Position numbers and translations under genes: made by a program. A DNA stretch of 15,093 bases from Opitutia bacterium (lineage in GTDB: Bacteria > Verrucomicrobiota > Verrucomicrobiia > Opitutales > Seribacteraceae), in contig JABGUO010000080.1 of assembly GCA_018646565.1 (NCBI GenBank), positions 1-15,093 of the forward strand, in the 5' to 3' direction. Shown here piece by piece: positions 14,323 to 15,093 of the stretch. The notes under the pieces were generated by a model. The model did not search any database. It was not told the origin of the DNA and saw only the letters and a program-made list of their open reading frames with translations. Numbering within the stretch: the stretch's first letter is position 1; each line of letters begins with the position of its first letter.

Positions 14323-14568
14323 ATGGAAATCTATGTGGGAAACCTCCCTTGGTCCGTTAGCGATCAAGAATTATCAGAGATGTTTAATGAACATGGAACC
14401 GTCGATCGCGCATCCGTTATCGTAGAACGTCCTTCCGGACGATCCAAAGGTTTTGGGTTTGTTACGATGAACAACGATGACGAAGCCAATCAAGCCATTG
14501 AGGCGTTGAATGGTACCGACATGAATGGACGCCCCTTAAAGGTAAACGAAGCACGTCCTAAGGAATAG
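14323..14568 (+). CDS. RRM-domain RNA-binding protein (glycine-poor, cold-shock type)
   Basis: This 81-residue protein consists of a single RNA recognition motif, as in the small RNA-binding proteins of cyanobacteria and many other bacteria. These bind U-rich or single-stranded RNA and are often cold-induced. RNP2 is I3-Y-V-G-N-L8 and RNP1 is K42-G-F-G-F-V-T-M49, with the aromatic stacking residues (Y4, F44, F46) all present. The rest follows the beta-alpha-beta-beta-alpha-beta order, ending with ALNGTDMNGRPLKVNEA (60-76). The C-terminal glycine-rich tail seen in some relatives is absent. There is no Shine-Dalgarno sequence before the ATG. The gene has its own intrinsic terminator six bases after the stop. 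Its regulation is not evident; a 32-codon frame with a good ribosome site lies just upstream. Confidence 0.97.
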   Translation: MEIYVGNLPWSVSDQELSEMFNEHGTVDRASVIVERPSGRSKGFGFVTMNNDDEANQAIEALNGTDMNGRPLKVNEARPKE

Positions 14569-14573
14569 TGTTT

Positions 14574-14606
14574 GTTGCCTTGGGAGGATTACCCAAGGCA
14601 ACTTTT
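14574..14606 (+). terminator. Rho-independent terminator after the RRM gene
   Basis: GTTGCCTTGGG (14574-14584) pairs perfectly with CCCAAGGCAAC (14592-14602) around a seven-base loop, and TTTT follows at 14603-14606. This 11-pair stem starts six bases after the RRM stop codon and separates it from the glutamate dehydrogenase gene. It is the only clear intrinsic terminator I find in the window. Confidence 0.9.
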
Positions 14607-14630
14607 CCTGATTACGGGCAGCATTACTTT

Positions 14631-14636
14631 TATAAT
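14631..14636 (+). promoter_or_regulatory. Candidate -10 box of the glutamate dehydrogenase promoter
   Basis: A perfect TATAAT lies 25 bases past the terminator and 46 bases before the dehydrogenase ATG. The best -35 at 17-base spacing is CTGATT (14608-14613), only three matches to TTGACA, so activation by a regulator is possible. A start site near 14643 would give a leader of about 40 bases that contains the hairpin at 14659-14679. Confidence 0.5.
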
Positions 14637-14658
14637 AACTTAAACATTGCTTGCCTCA

Positions 14659-14679
14659 CGGTTTTCGTTAAGAAAACCG
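14659..14679 (+). promoter_or_regulatory. Leader hairpin next to the glutamate dehydrogenase start
   Basis: CGGTTTTC (14659-14666) pairs perfectly with GAAAACCG (14672-14679) around GTTAA. The stem ends three bases before the ATG at 14683, inside the zone a ribosome would cover, and no Shine-Dalgarno sequence is present. It is not followed by T residues, so it is more likely a translation-affecting element or an operator than a terminator. Confidence 0.45.
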
Positions 14680-14682
14680 AAC

Positions 14683-15093
14683 ATGCCACCTAAAAAAGAT
14701 CTTTCATTTCTAGAAAGCGTCAACAAGAGTTTCAACCTGGCTGCTGAAGCCATGGATTTACCCAAGGGGTTGGCTAGACAAATACGTACCTGCAACGCAG
14801 TTTGCGAGATGAAGTTTGGTGTAGAACTAAACGGCGGATACGAAATCTTCACTGGTTGGCGGGCTACTCACAGTGAACATGCCCTTCCTGCTAAAGGAGG
14901 CATACGTTATGCACCCTTTGCCGACCAACAAGAAGTAGAGGCATTGGCTGCGTTGATGACCTACAAATGTTCGATTGTAAATGTTCCTTTTGCTGGATCA
15001 AAAGGTGCACTTAGCATCGATCCTAAGAAATATTCGTTAGAAGAATTGGAACACATTACTCGCCGATTTGCTCAAGAATTAGACAAACGGGGC
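14683..15093 (+). CDS. Glutamate dehydrogenase, N-terminal part
   Basis: This is an NAD(P)-dependent amino-acid dehydrogenase of the Glu/Leu/Phe/Val family, which interconverts glutamate and 2-oxoglutarate plus ammonium. The 137 codons present run off the right edge, so the Rossmann cofactor domain is missing and cofactor preference cannot be read. Visible landmarks: YEIFTGWRATHS (53-64), PAKGGIRYAP (69-78), LMTYKCSIVNVPFAGSKGA (91-109) and DPKKYSLEELEHITRRFAQEL (113-133). K71, K95 and K107 correspond to the substrate-binding and catalytic lysines. The last stretch resembles animal mitochondrial GDH (PKNY, then LEKITRRF, then EL) more than hexameric bacterial GdhA. The usual G-G-x-K-G-G around the catalytic lysine reads A-G-S-K-G-A. 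Expression is probably driven from the promoter and hairpin leader described separately. Confidence 0.92.
   Translation, partial: MPPKKDLSFLESVNKSFNLAAEAMDLPKGLARQIRTCNAVCEMKFGVELNGGYEIFTGWRATHSEHALPAKGGIRYAPFADQQEVEALAALMTYKCSIVNVPFAGSKGALSIDPKKYSLEELEHITRRFAQELDKRG

Noticed and set aside
14640..14852. Minus-strand open frame over the glutamate dehydrogenase start
   Set aside because: It is antisense to a clear GDH N-terminus and has no recognisable features.

Overview
The window looks like a chromosomal segment of a marine-type Verrucomicrobiota bacterium, probably class Opitutia; this placement is inferred from gene content and style and was not tested by search. Three things point there. 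The DNA is AT-rich, with dense short-gap genes. An ECF sigma factor of the Rhodopirellula/Verrucomicrobium type is coupled to a FecR protein carrying a C-terminal LamG/concanavalin-like domain. Most start codons lack a Shine-Dalgarno sequence. No insertion sequence, prophage, CRISPR array, tRNA or rRNA is visible.

Layout, left to right. (1) 1-138 (-): 5' end of an FGGY-type sugar kinase that runs off the left edge. It is followed by about 345 bases with no convincing gene. (2) 484-1041 (+): unrecognised protein with an internally repeated module. (3) 1185-2456 (+): DASH-type cryptochrome/photolyase, meeting a small membrane-anchored protein tail to tail. (4) 2873-3897 (+): GNAT acetyltransferase overlapping a COG4119-like Nudix hydrolase by ATGA. 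(5) 3962-4567 (+): DUF6580-like membrane protein. (6) 7989-4580 (-): a likely tsaD-cysI-rlmB-like transcription unit joining tRNA t6A modification, assimilatory sulfite reduction and RNA methylation. (7) 8036-9034 (+): MidA/NDUFAF7-like protein with a degenerate SAM region. (8) 11948-9055 (-): a compact three-gene cassette of an unknown basic protein, an ECF sigma factor and a FecR-LamG membrane protein. (9) 14091-12102 (-): GNAT acetyltransferase overlapping an exported protein with a thioredoxin-like domain whose two active-site cysteines are both serine. (10) 14323-14568 (+): RRM RNA-binding protein with a clean intrinsic terminator, then a promoter-hairpin leader and the start of a glutamate dehydrogenase that runs off the right edge.

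Most genes are housekeeping or stress related: photoreactivation, nucleotide clean-up, sulfur assimilation, RNA modification, nitrogen metabolism. The least conventional parts are the 9.0-11.9 kb sigma/FecR cassette with its unknown first gene, the Ser-Xaa-Xaa-Ser thioredoxin-fold protein, the methyltransferase-like protein with a shortened SAM-binding region, and the hairpin beside the glutamate dehydrogenase start. I see no complete defence or mobile system.
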